Assembly: GCF_019802045.1 (NCBI RefSeq)
Contig: NZ_JAHVHU010000002.1
Coordinates: 248,001 to 312,000 of the forward strand
Direction of reading: 5' to 3'
DNA length: 64,000 nt
From: Membranihabitans marinus
GTDB taxonomy: Bacteria > Bacteroidota > Bacteroidia > Chitinophagales > Saprospiraceae
Below, one piece after another: positions 27,584-36,683 of this stretch; within the stretch, counting starts at the first letter, position 1; the number at the start of each line of letters is the position of its first letter. The position numbers and the translations under genes were made by a program. The notes beneath the pieces were generated by a model. The model ran no database searches. It was not told the origin of the DNA and saw only the letters and a list, made by a program, of their open reading frames with translations.

Positions 27584-27797
27584 GGGACGCTTCGGTTTTG
27601 GTTGTTGGTCATCGGTACGCTTTTGTTATCGATGCCCGAACAAACAGAGCAGAAGAGGAGTATCGTACACATCGGGGGGCTGCAAAACAATGAATAATCG
27701 TCTATCGTAAGATAATACAATAATTGGTCAAGTTAGGATTAAAAGAAACGCTTGAGGTCTCGCATTTTTGAAGACTCATAAAAATGTTTCAAAAACT

Positions 27798-29972
27798 ATG
27801 CAAAGTCAGTTTGTCGGAATATGCATCTGTTTTTTGTTCCTGAGCATGAACCTGATGGGGCAATCTTTTCCAGATACTGCTTTTTTACAGCCTGTGTCTG
27901 TCAAGTATACCTTTGTGGATGATACTCAGGCAGATCGGGGGGATCGTCTTTTAGTAGACAGAGACAATAATGTGTATGTTCTTAAAGAAAATGGCCTCTA
28001 TATTCTGTTGGCTGGGAAGTTAGTAAAAAACCGGCAATATCGGCCTCTTCAACATAAAATTCCGGTGGATGTAGCCGTTCAAAGTCCGACCAAAGAGTTG
28101 TACTATCTTTACAATGATCGGTTCCTTTCCAATACCCATGCGGGTAAGCCCTATGGGAAATTTGGCTCCGGTCAATTTTCCAAGATGGCCGTAAATAATT
28201 CCGGCGCAGTTCTTTTGGCCGGAGATCATGGTTTTCAACTGGTTAAAGAGGAGTCATCGACTACCGGACGAGAGTCTGATGCCATAGAAGAGGTCAAAGC
28301 GTATGAAGAAGATTTTTACATCAAGACACGTTTCGGCATCAATCGCTATCAGGATGGTCGTTTTGAACCGGTAATCACCGATTCTAAAATAACTGCCTGG
28401 GCTTTTGATAAAGACCTATTGTATGTTGCCAATGAGTCAGGATTCTATGTGGTGGATCGTGCCAACGGGCGAACGATTTCTCCACTGCAGAATAAACTTC
28501 CTGTGTTGCCTGCTGTTTCAATGGCGGTCCATCAGGGGGTGGTCTGGATGGGTTCTGATCATGGAGTTTTTAGTACGACCGATGGCAATAACTTTAGATA
28601 CTATGCTTCAAAGCGGTGGTTGTGGGAGGATGTTGTTTATGATGTGACACATGATTCAGATGGCAATGCCTACGTGCTGACTTCATCGGGTGTTTCAAAA
28701 ATAGATTTCAAGCCAATGACCTTGGCAGATAAGGCGGCTTATTTTCTGGACGAAACCAGAAAACGTCATCTGAGATATGGATTGATCGGAGAAGTTCATT
28801 TTAAAAAACCGGGTGATGTAACCACCATGGAAATGGTCGATACCGATAATGACGGACTATGGACTTCCTTTTATCTGGGAAGTGAAGTTTTTCGTTATGC
28901 CACAACGGGCGAATCGCAGGCGCGATCCAATGCCATGGAGTCTTTTGAAGCATTTGAACGCTTGTTGTCCATCAATGAATTGGAAGGTTTTCCTTCGCGG
29001 ACTTTCGAGCGTGCGGGTTACAAGGTCTCTGATCCTGATCGATGGCGGGACAGCCCCGAGGAAGGATGGGAATGGAAAGGTCATACCAGCAGTGATGAGT
29101 TTGTGGCTTACATCTGGGTGGCAGGTATAATGCACCAATACCTTGATCTTAATCCACAGGAACATCAACGCGTGGCTAACTTTATCGATGCGATCATGAT
29201 GCACATTATTCGAAATGATTACTACCTGGTCGATGTGGATGAAAAACCAACATTGTGGGGGCGATGGAATCCGACGTATATTAATAGTTATCCCAAATCT
29301 GTTGTTGACCGAAAACTGGGAAGTACGACCATCACAGCGGGATTGCAGTTGGCACATGCATTGACGGGTAAAGATATTTATACCACGGAAAGAGAACGAC
29401 TCTTTGAAGAGCATGGGTATCTGGAGAATATAAAAATCCCGGTGGCTCATATTCAAAGCACACCCAATGTGTTTTATAAAGGCCATAATATGGGAGAGGG
29501 CGGCTGGAATCACTCTGATGACGAGATGGCATTTTTAACCTATTGGATTTTATATCATTTTGCTCCGAACAGTGAATTGAAAACCATCTATGCTGATGTG
29601 ATTTCTGATCACTGGGCGATTGAAAAACCTGAACGAAATGCGTTGTGGAGTGTTATAGCGTATGGAACTTCAGGGGATATTGACGTGGAATCGGTCAAGT
29701 GGCATCTACAAGAATACCCCTTGGATCAGATCCGGTGGACGATGAAGAATTCACACCGCAAAGACCTGGAATTTCTCGAATCAAATTTTCGGGAACAATC
29801 TACAAAAACCTTGATTTCGCCTGCTGAGCGCCATGCGATTAGGCACAATTCCAACCCTTTTGATCTCGATGGAGGTCGAAATGGAATGACTCAGCTCGCC
29901 GGAGATGAATATCTGTTACCTTATTGGATGGGCCGATACCTTCAGGTTATCGTTCCGGAATCCAGCGAATAA
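27798..29972 (+). CDS. Secreted propeller protein with helical C-terminal domain, function unknown
   Basis: The ATG at 27798 is chosen because it puts a good signal peptide (ending NLMGQS) at the N-terminus; an upstream TTG at 27768 in the same frame would only add a polar tail. The 724-residue protein has an N-terminal beta-propeller part (about 25-320) with repeats such as NVYVLKENGLYIL and GVVWMGSDHGVFS, like the sensor propellers of two-component regulators. The second half is mainly helical, with conserved aromatic and charged motifs (GEVHFKKPGD, YIWVAG, GEGGWNHSDDEM, DLDGGRNGMTQL and LLPYWMGRYL). I know of no activity for this arrangement; no kinase domain is present. A large hairpin follows the gene. 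Confidence 0.75.
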   Translation: MQSQFVGICICFLFLSMNLMGQSFPDTAFLQPVSVKYTFVDDTQADRGDRLLVDRDNNVYVLKENGLYILLAGKLVKNRQYRPLQHKIPVDVAVQSPTKELYYLYNDRFLSNTHAGKPYGKFGSGQFSKMAVNNSGAVLLAGDHGFQLVKEESSTTGRESDAIEEVKAYEEDFYIKTRFGINRYQDGRFEPVITDSKITAWAFDKDLLYVANESGFYVVDRANGRTISPLQNKLPVLPAVSMAVHQGVVWMGSDHGVFSTTDGNNFRYYASKRWLWEDVVYDVTHDSDGNAYVLTSSGVSKIDFKPMTLADKAAYFLDETRKRHLRYGLIGEVHFKKPGDVTTMEMVDTDNDGLWTSFYLGSEVFRYATTGESQARSNAMESFEAFERLLSINELEGFPSRTFERAGYKVSDPDRWRDSPEEGWEWKGHTSSDEFVAYIWVAGIMHQYLDLNPQEHQRVANFIDAIMMHIIRNDYYLVDVDEKPTLWGRWNPTYINSYPKSVVDRKLGSTTITAGLQLAHALTGKDIYTTERERLFEEHGYLENIKIPVAHIQSTPNVFYKGHNMGEGGWNHSDDEMAFLTYWILYHFAPNSELKTIYADVISDHWAIEKPERNALWSVIAYGTSGDIDVESVKWHLQEYPLDQIRWTMKNSHRKDLEFLESNFREQSTKTLISPAERHAIRHNSNPFDLDGGRNGMTQLAGDEYLLPYWMGRYLQVIVPESSE

Positions 29973-30001
29973 AAAGATATCAACGGATAATTTAAAAATC
30001 T

Positions 30002-30077
30002 TTCGCTCGACCTCATCCGGGGGGCACCATTGCCGGTATGATTAGGTTCATCCCCCGGACTCGAGCGAATTTTTTTG
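30002..30077 (+). terminator. Long hairpin with T run
   Basis: Outer arms TTCGCTCGA (30002-30010) and TCGAGCGAA (30061-30069) pair exactly. An inner stem pairs CCGGGGG (from 30017) with CCCCCGG (30052-30058), around a 27-base loop, and seven T residues follow at 30070. It lies 29 bp after the propeller gene and should act as its terminator, though it is longer than usual. Confidence 0.75.
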
Positions 30078-30378
30078 GTGGTAAAAATTAAACCATCCGC
30101 TCAATATAGCGAGAAAAATTTAGGATGCTGTGACTGAAGTTCGGATTTTGTACAAGGAAGTGATTTTCGATTTTATGAATTATCCTTCTTATTAGCTATA
30201 TTGATTTTTCGTGTCAGTTCTGAGATAGAATCATTACACCCCAAATTCAGTTCCCTTTAGGATTACAGGAGTTTAAATGGGGTACTATGGTCCACTCATT
30301 ATGTCACATATTAACTCATATTTCTTTATTTGCCCGTTTCTCCAGGATGGAAGCGGACTTTTGTAAAAAATTAACATA
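30078..30378. other. Intergenic, no gene recognised
   Basis: AT-rich stretch before the first PafA-like gene. It must carry that gene's promoter but no exact TAnnTTTG match with a TTTG box was found. No RNA gene or repeat was recognised. Confidence 0.45.
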
Positions 30379-32028
30379 ATGTTGAAAAGAAACTTTTTAA
30401 AAGGATTCGTGCTCCTGCTGTTATTTGCAGTGTCCATTCCTGCTTTTGGTCAGAACAAACGTAACACGGACCATCCCAAACTGATTGTCGGGGTAGTCGT
30501 AGATCAAATGCGCTGGGATTATCTGTATCGGTATCAGGATCGATATGTCGATGGTGGCTTCAAACGAATGCTCCGGGAAGGATTTACCTGTGAAAATGCA
30601 CATATTAATTACAGTCCGACGGTGACAGCTGCCGGCCATGCCTGTGTATACACCGGGAGTGTGCCTGCTATACATGGAATAGTGTCCAATAGTTGGTACG
30701 ACCGATCCATCAAGCGAAGTATAAATAACGTGGAGGACACCACCGTTCAAACCATTGGTGCACCCCATAGCGGGCCGTCTCAATCCCCCCGGAATCTTCT
30801 GGTGACCACAATCGGTGATGAGCTGAAGCTCTCCAATAATTTTAGAAGTAAGGTGGTTGGTGTTTCTTTCAAGGATCGGGGCGCTATATTACCTGCAGGC
30901 CATCTATCTGATGGGTCCTATTGGTGGGATAAGAGTACGGGAAATTTTGTAACCAGTACCTACTTTATGGATGAATTGCCGGAGTGGATGAAAGAATTTA
31001 ATGCCCAGAAACTATCCCAGGAATATGCAAAGAAAAGTTGGGAGACGCTTTATCCCATAGATACCTACGAACAAAGCACGGAAGACGATAAGCCGTATGA
31101 AAATAAGATGATCGGTAAGAAAACGGCCACTTTCCCTTATGATTATGGTAAAGCCAATGCCAAACCGGGTGATATCTACGCCTCACCCTTCGGAAACTCG
31201 CTTACGATGAAGGCGGCTATAGCTGCGATCGAAGGAGAAAATTTAGGGAAAGGAGAATTTGCAGATATGATTGCCATTAGCTTTAGCTCGCCGGATGCGT
31301 TGGGGCACACGGTAGGACCAAACGCAATTGAGATTGAAGACATGTATTTACGTCTTGATCAGGAATTTGCAGAGCTTTTTGAATACCTCGACGACCGGTA
31401 TGGCCGGGATGGGTATTTGTTCTTTATTACAGCGGACCATGGTGTGTCGCATTCCCCTGGATTTTTGGATGAACACAACCTGCCGACCGGAGTCTATGGC
31501 AGTGGTTTAAATGCAGCGGTGAATAAAGCAGTGAGTGATCGATTCGGCATTGATGATATTGTCGAAGCAACCAGTAGCGCTCAGGTTTACCTGAATTGGG
31601 AAAATGTTGAAAAACAAAACAAGGACGTAGACCGCAGTGAATTAATGCATTTTGTTGCTGAACAACTGAAAAAGGATCCGGGTGTGAATGATGCCTGGCC
31701 GGCACGAGAACTTGGGACAGCACCCTGGCCAGAGCCTATAAAAAGCCGGTTTATCAAAGGATATAATGCACAGCGGGGTGGTGACGTGATGTTTGTCCTG
31801 AAGTCTGGTTGGAAAGGGGGCTCCATGAATGGGGCGACCCACGGACTTTGGTATCCTTATGATGCCCACCTTCCCTTGGTGTGGATGGGATGGAATATCG
31901 AGCCGGGCTATACGAACCGTTTTGTGGGGATGACCGATATAGCGCCTACTTTGGCTGCACTGTTGAAAATTCAGATGCCCAGTGGAAGCATTGGTCAGCC
32001 GATATTGGAGATAACGGATAAAAAGTAA
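30379..32028 (+). CDS. PafA-type alkaline phosphatase, copy 1
   Basis: The 549-residue exported protein (signal peptide ending PAFGQ) belongs to the alkaline phosphatase superfamily and looks like PafA, the phosphate-insensitive phosphomonoesterase of Bacteroidota. Motifs fit: a metal-binding Asp42 in GVVVDQMRWD, a Thr83 nucleophile in SPTVTAAGH, Asn104 in VSNSWYD, the phosphate-binding pair Lys165 and Arg167 in SFKDRGAI, and metal ligands in FSSPDALGH and FITADHG. PafA frees phosphate from organic phosphate esters in the periplasm. A close paralog follows 92 bp downstream, so this looks like a tandem duplication. Confidence 0.92.
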   Translation: MLKRNFLKGFVLLLLFAVSIPAFGQNKRNTDHPKLIVGVVVDQMRWDYLYRYQDRYVDGGFKRMLREGFTCENAHINYSPTVTAAGHACVYTGSVPAIHGIVSNSWYDRSIKRSINNVEDTTVQTIGAPHSGPSQSPRNLLVTTIGDELKLSNNFRSKVVGVSFKDRGAILPAGHLSDGSYWWDKSTGNFVTSTYFMDELPEWMKEFNAQKLSQEYAKKSWETLYPIDTYEQSTEDDKPYENKMIGKKTATFPYDYGKANAKPGDIYASPFGNSLTMKAAIAAIEGENLGKGEFADMIAISFSSPDALGHTVGPNAIEIEDMYLRLDQEFAELFEYLDDRYGRDGYLFFITADHGVSHSPGFLDEHNLPTGVYGSGLNAAVNKAVSDRFGIDDIVEATSSAQVYLNWENVEKQNKDVDRSELMHFVAEQLKKDPGVNDAWPARELGTAPWPEPIKSRFIKGYNAQRGGDVMFVLKSGWKGGSMNGATHGLWYPYDAHLPLVWMGWNIEPGYTNRFVGMTDIAPTLAALLKIQMPSGSIGQPILEITDKK

Positions 32029-32062
32029 ATTTTTTTTAGATAACTTCTATCATACTATTGGA

Positions 32063-32097
32063 CAATGCCCCCGTTAGCCAAGCTATCAGGGGCATTG
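32063..32097 (+). terminator. Hairpin between the two PafA-like genes
   Basis: Arms CAATGCCCC (32063-32071) and GGGGCATTG (32089-32097) pair exactly, with a 17-base loop. Only a weak T-rich stretch (CTCTTATTG) follows, so it may be a weak terminator or an attenuating or mRNA-stabilising hairpin. Confidence 0.55.
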
Positions 32098-32120
32098 CTC
32101 TTATTGAAAAAACCAAATCA

Positions 32121-33758
32121 GTGTTGTTAAGATTGCGTCATACTCTATTCACCTTCTTTAGTATACTTGTTTTTCTTCCTGGAAGCAAAGCACAAGAACC
32201 AGGACAGAACCCCAAAATAATCATTGGTGCGGTGGTTGATCAAATGCGCTGGGATTACCTTTATCGATTTCAGGATCGTTTTACCGATGGCGGATTTAAG
32301 CGTTTACTGCGGGAGGGATTTGCATGTGAGAATACACAGATAAATTACAGTCTAACTGCTACAGGGCCGGGTCATACGTGCGTATATACGGGAAGTGTAC
32401 CAGCTATTCATGGCATCGTAGGAAATACCTGGTACGATCGATCGATACGAAAAGAAGTCAATTGCGTGGAGGATTCTACGGTATCGAGCGTAGGAACGGA
32501 TCAGGCTAGCACCTCGCGATCTCCTCACCACTTGTTAACCACCACTATAGGCGATGAGCTCAAATTGTCCAATAACTTCAAAAGTAAAGTTATCGGAATA
32601 TCGCTCAAAGACCGCGGTGCTATTTTGCCTGGAGGACATCTGTCCGATGGCTCTTATTGGTACCACAACGGAACAGGTAACTTTATCACGAGCACCTATT
32701 ATACTTCAGTACTGCCACAGTGGCTTCAAGCGTTCAATGCACAAAATCATGCCGGCAGGTATTTGAAAAACAACTGGGAGACGCTGTATCCCATCGAGAC
32801 CTATGTCCAAAGCACAGAAGATAATAAACCTTACGAGCGTACGCTTATCGGGAAGGATGAGCCCGTATTTCCCTATGATTATAGCGATCGTCTGGATGAT
32901 TATGGCGCGATCCGAACCAACCCTTATGGTAATTCTATCTTATTTGATTTGGCCAAAGCCGCTATTGATGGCGAAAATCTTGGGACAGACGAATTCCCAG
33001 ATTTGCTTGCAATTAGTTTTAGTGCACCGGATGGTCTTGGTCATCGGGTAGGGACCAATGCCATTGAGATTGAAGATATGTATCTGCGTCTGGATCAGGA
33101 TTTTGCTGCGTTTTTTGATTATCTCGATGAACGTTTTGGCAGAGATGGTTATTTGTTTTTTATCACAGCAGATCACGGAACTTCCCAGTCATCTGGTTTT
33201 TTGAAGGAGAATCAATTACCAACTGGTGTTTTTAGTTTTAAATTTCTTCATGAAATCAATGAGTTTGTCAAGGAAAAGTATGGAGTTAATCACGTAATAG
33301 AGTCAGCGCAAAATGCGGAATTGTACCTAAATTGGGAAGAAATCCATGCAGCAGGAAGTAATGTTGATGAAGATCAGCTTATGACTGATATAGTGCGTAT
33401 CTTGCGTGAGCAGGATGGCATAGCCAATGCCTGGCCGACTCGTAAGTTGGGCACAGCACCCTGGGCTGAACCTATGAAAGCTCGGTTTATTAATGGATAC
33501 AATGCACAGCGCGGTGGTGATGTGGTTATTGTGCCTCAGCCCGGCTGGCAAGCCTCTGAAAAAGGTACAGACCATGGGTTGTGGTATCCGTTTGATTCAC
33601 ATATCCCGTTGGTTTGGATGGGATGGAATGTAACGCAAGGACAGACCCATCGGCTTATTGGCATGACGGACATTGCACCAACCTTAGCTGCCTTACTCAA
33701 AATACAAATGCCCAGTGGAAGTGTAGGGCACCCCATCCTGGAGATTACAGATCAGTGA
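32121..33758 (+). CDS. PafA-type alkaline phosphatase, copy 2
   Basis: This paralog of the gene at 30379 keeps all key motifs: VVDQMRWDYLYRF, the Thr nucleophile in SLTATGPGH, Asn in IVGNTWYDRS, the KDR pair in GISLKDRGAI and the metal site FITADHG. No ATG is available in frame near the N-terminus. A TTG at 32058 would place the hairpin at 32063-32097 inside the coding region and add a non-signal tail, so a GTG at 32121 (or TTG at 32124) is preferred; it gives a normal signal peptide ending GSKAQ and 545 residues. Function as in copy 1: release of phosphate from esters outside the cytoplasm. Confidence 0.88.
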   Translation: MLLRLRHTLFTFFSILVFLPGSKAQEPGQNPKIIIGAVVDQMRWDYLYRFQDRFTDGGFKRLLREGFACENTQINYSLTATGPGHTCVYTGSVPAIHGIVGNTWYDRSIRKEVNCVEDSTVSSVGTDQASTSRSPHHLLTTTIGDELKLSNNFKSKVIGISLKDRGAILPGGHLSDGSYWYHNGTGNFITSTYYTSVLPQWLQAFNAQNHAGRYLKNNWETLYPIETYVQSTEDNKPYERTLIGKDEPVFPYDYSDRLDDYGAIRTNPYGNSILFDLAKAAIDGENLGTDEFPDLLAISFSAPDGLGHRVGTNAIEIEDMYLRLDQDFAAFFDYLDERFGRDGYLFFITADHGTSQSSGFLKENQLPTGVFSFKFLHEINEFVKEKYGVNHVIESAQNAELYLNWEEIHAAGSNVDEDQLMTDIVRILREQDGIANAWPTRKLGTAPWAEPMKARFINGYNAQRGGDVVIVPQPGWQASEKGTDHGLWYPFDSHIPLVWMGWNVTQGQTHRLIGMTDIAPTLAALLKIQMPSGSVGHPILEITDQ

Positions 33759-33764
33759 ATTAGC

Positions 33765-33947
33765 CGGCGAATAAATTCGCCGCTACAGGGGTACAGTGGT
33801 TTGTACTGGTGAAGGGTGCTGGAATCAATCCATCAGAATTGTTCGTCTCTCCCAGAACTTCATTGGAACGAATTGCTAACGATAGAGATACCCCCTTGAT
33901 GAGCAGTAGGAGTAGCCCCTGTAGCAGCCCCAAATTCCATATGGGGC
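33765..33947. repeat. Palindromic, possibly mobile non-coding element
   Basis: A palindrome CGGCGAA-TAAA-TTCGCCG lies at 33765-33782. Next to it GCTACAGGGG (33782-33791) is matched by its inverted copy CCCCTGTAGC at 33916-33925, and a further small hairpin GCCCCA/TGGGGC lies at 33927-33947. No transposase is present. The layout resembles REP or MITE-like elements, but this is inferred from symmetry only. Confidence 0.5.
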
Positions 33948-34024
33948 AAGCTGGTTTCAACCGCCAAATTTTCAATTGCTCTGTCAGACCTGCTGCCAGG
34001 ACACCCAGCATTTTCTAAAAAGAA

Positions 34025-34032
34025 TATATTTG
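34025..34032 (+). promoter_or_regulatory. -7 promoter element for the cupin gene
   Basis: TATATTTG matches the Bacteroidota -7 consensus and lies 46 bp before the cupin ATG. No clear -33 box was found. Confidence 0.4.
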
Positions 34033-34078
34033 GCTATATTGAATCTATTACTTTCTCAGACATCATTAAATATTCATC

Positions 34079-34375
34079 ATGAAAAAGGTCACCAATCCCA
34101 ATGTAAAGCTATTAGCCAAAGGAGATAAATTTACAGCCAAACAAATGGCAGCTAAAGCAGGAGCACTTTTGCCGAAGCATCGTGCGTCCGTTGAGTCTGT
34201 CCTGGTGATGCTGGAAGGAGAATGCGTTTTGTCACTGGCTCAAACAAAACATGTCCTCAAACCGGGCGATAGTTTTATTATCCCCCCAAAGATAATACAT
34301 CAGATTAGTGCCAGTCAGGATTTTAGGGCGGTCCATGTGATGACTAAGGATATAAAGTTCGATTTTTTTGAGTAA
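34079..34375 (+). CDS. Small cupin-domain protein
   Basis: The 98-residue protein is a single-domain cupin with the two family motifs in reduced form: LLPKHRASVESVLVMLEGE for motif 1 and LKPGDSFIIPPKIIHQI for motif 2 with its His. Stand-alone cupins may bind a metal and act as isomerases or dioxygenases, or serve as small-molecule sensors. There is no signal peptide. It stands alone, with its own likely promoter, between the phosphatases and the FG-GAP gene. A precise role cannot be given. Confidence 0.8.
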   Translation: MKKVTNPNVKLLAKGDKFTAKQMAAKAGALLPKHRASVESVLVMLEGECVLSLAQTKHVLKPGDSFIIPPKIIHQISASQDFRAVHVMTKDIKFDFFE

Positions 34376-34637
34376 TTGATAATAGCACTGTATGTATAAC
34401 TTTATACAATCCTCCATTCAGGGGTTCATTTCGTTTAACCCACGTATCCCACGGAATCTCGATCATATGCTATTAAATCGGAGATATAAGATGTGAGGTG
34501 GTGGATTGAATCATTTTGTATCCGCCTACGAACCTGTTGTTCAGCTCATAATAGCCTTGCAAGGATAATATACTATCTGTAATAGCGAAAATTAGTATAT
34601 TTCATATCAATTTATCTTATCAATTTTATGTGCTGAT

Positions 34638-36677
34638 ATGAAAAGAGAACTTAACATGAATTTCGGGGCAAAATACAAAAGGTTCTTACGCTATAATTGG
34701 ATCCTGTTGATGCTTTTTATCTGTGGCGGTTGTCTGAAAGTGCAGGAAGAGAATATGACACCTCGGGATTGGTCTCCAAATGAGTTAAACAGAATTGGTT
34801 ATCATAATCCGAACATCACGGTAGATCTCGGGGTAGGGTTGTGGGCCATTCCCCTGCCCATGGATTTCGATGGGGATGGCGATTTGGATTTGGTGGTATC
34901 TTGCCCGGATCATCCTTTTAGCGGGATTTATTTTTTTGAGAATAAAGAAGGGAGCGTGGAGTATCCGGTATTTGAACCCCCTGTTAAGATTGCGGAAAAG
35001 CATCGGAACATCGAGGTGTCTTTTGTTGATGGGAATCCCAGATTGTTGGTCCCCGGTAAAGAACTGACTGGTCTTGAGCAGGGCGATTTGAAAGAAAAGG
35101 AGGTGTTCTCGGTCGAAGAGATTCTCAAAGATTTCCCGAAGAAAAAACCGCGCTTTAATCAATGGAAATACGTGGATTATGATGGAGACGGCAACTTGGA
35201 TTTTATTGTAGGAGTTGATGACTGGGGTGATTATGGGTGGGACAATGCATTTGATGAAGCAGGTAACTGGACGAATGGCCCACTTCACGGGTATGTGTAC
35301 TGGATAAGAAATGAAGACGGAAAATATGTAAACAAAGGTCGGTTAAAGGCCGGTGGTAAAGTCATCGATGTGTATGGAGCACCTTCGCCCAATTTTGCGG
35401 ACTTTGACGGTGATGGCGATTTGGATTTGATTTGTGGAGAATTTCTGGATAAGCTGACCTGGTTTGAAAATACAGGTAGTCGGGAGCAGCCCGAGTATGC
35501 AGCGGGACGTTACCTGGAAAATGATAACGGGGTCATTCAGATGGATCTCCAGATGATTATGCCGACGGTGATTGATTGGAACGGCGATGGTCACATGGAT
35601 TTGATTATCGGCGATGAAGACGGCCGAGTGGCTTATCTCAAAAACACCGGTAAGATTATGAACAATATGCCTGTTTTTGAAGATCCCTACTACTTCAAAC
35701 AAAAATCAGATAAAGTGAAATTTGGTGCCCTGTCGACCCCTTTTAGTGTCGATTGGGACGGCGATGGTGATGAAGATCTTATCGTAGGCAATACCGCCGG
35801 CTATATTGGCTTTATCGAAAATCTGGATGGTGGATACCCGCCCAAATGGGCAGAGCCGGTGTTGCTGGAAGCCGGAGGAGAAACCATACGGATCCAGGCG
35901 GGAAAAAGCGGATCTATTCAAGGCCCTGCTGAAGCCAAGTGGGGGTATACTACACTTTCTGTAGCAGACTGGAATGGAAACGGTTTACCTGACTTGATCG
36001 TCAATTCGATCTGGGGCAAGGTGCTCTGGTATGAGAATGTGGGTACGCGGACACAACCCCAGCTGGCTCCGGCCCGATCAGTGACTGTGGACTGGGGAGC
36101 GTCAGGACCGCCCAAGCCATCCTGGTTTTGGTGGGATCCCGAATCCGACGAACTGGCTACCCAATGGCGAACCACGCCTTATGCCATCGACTGGAATGAA
36201 GATGGATTAACCGATCTGATCATGCTTGACCATGAAGGGTATCTCGCCTTTTTTGAACGAACCCGGAAAAATGATGCCTTGGTGTTGCTGCCGGGAAAAC
36301 GTATCTTTTACGGAACTGATTACAGCGGATACAGATCAAATGGGGCCGTGACAGATAGCATGCCCGGACCGCTTCAGCTGAATACCCGACTGTACGGCGG
36401 AAGTGGTCGCACAAAACTTTGTTTTACGGACTGGGATGGTGATGGCAAAAAAGATCTTTTAATTAATAGTATTAATGTCACTTGGTTGAAAAACCGGGGA
36501 GAAAACGAAGGAAGGATTTATTTTTCCAATGAGGGGAGCCTTTCAGATGTGAAAATTGCCGGCCACTCGACCAGTCCGGCCGTAGTGGACTGGAACAAGG
36601 ATCAGATTCCTGATCTTTTGGTGGGTGCTGAGGATGGGTACTTTTTTTATATGGAAAATCCGAGAAATTTAAAATAA
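34638..36677 (+). CDS. FG-GAP/VCBS repeat lipoprotein
   Basis: The 679-residue product carries a lipoprotein signal (lipobox ending CGGC); the true start could be the first Met or the Met at codon 7. The mature part holds about nine calcium-binding-like repeats of the DxDGDGxxDL type (for example DFDGDGDLDLVV, DYDGDGNLDFIV, DWNGDGHMDLII and DWDGDGKKDLLI), the mark of FG-GAP/VCBS seven-bladed propellers. Such proteins bind glycans or proteins at the cell surface, and no catalytic residues are apparent. It is followed after 6 bp by the deacetylase gene, so the two are probably co-expressed. Confidence 0.9.
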   Translation: MKRELNMNFGAKYKRFLRYNWILLMLFICGGCLKVQEENMTPRDWSPNELNRIGYHNPNITVDLGVGLWAIPLPMDFDGDGDLDLVVSCPDHPFSGIYFFENKEGSVEYPVFEPPVKIAEKHRNIEVSFVDGNPRLLVPGKELTGLEQGDLKEKEVFSVEEILKDFPKKKPRFNQWKYVDYDGDGNLDFIVGVDDWGDYGWDNAFDEAGNWTNGPLHGYVYWIRNEDGKYVNKGRLKAGGKVIDVYGAPSPNFADFDGDGDLDLICGEFLDKLTWFENTGSREQPEYAAGRYLENDNGVIQMDLQMIMPTVIDWNGDGHMDLIIGDEDGRVAYLKNTGKIMNNMPVFEDPYYFKQKSDKVKFGALSTPFSVDWDGDGDEDLIVGNTAGYIGFIENLDGGYPPKWAEPVLLEAGGETIRIQAGKSGSIQGPAEAKWGYTTLSVADWNGNGLPDLIVNSIWGKVLWYENVGTRTQPQLAPARSVTVDWGASGPPKPSWFWWDPESDELATQWRTTPYAIDWNEDGLTDLIMLDHEGYLAFFERTRKNDALVLLPGKRIFYGTDYSGYRSNGAVTDSMPGPLQLNTRLYGGSGRTKLCFTDWDGDGKKDLLINSINVTWLKNRGENEGRIYFSNEGSLSDVKIAGHSTSPAVVDWNKDQIPDLLVGAEDGYFFYMENPRNLK

Positions 36678-36683
36678 AGAATT

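Noticed and set aside
30002-30077. A TPP-like riboswitch or SRP RNA in the long hairpin
   Set aside because: A few bases on the minus strand recall TPP motifs, but the needed CTGAGA part is absent and the T run fits a terminator on the plus strand.
33760-34011. A minus-strand frame of 83 residues
   Set aside because: It spans the inverted repeats after the PafA pair and lacks any domain; the DNA symmetry explains it better.
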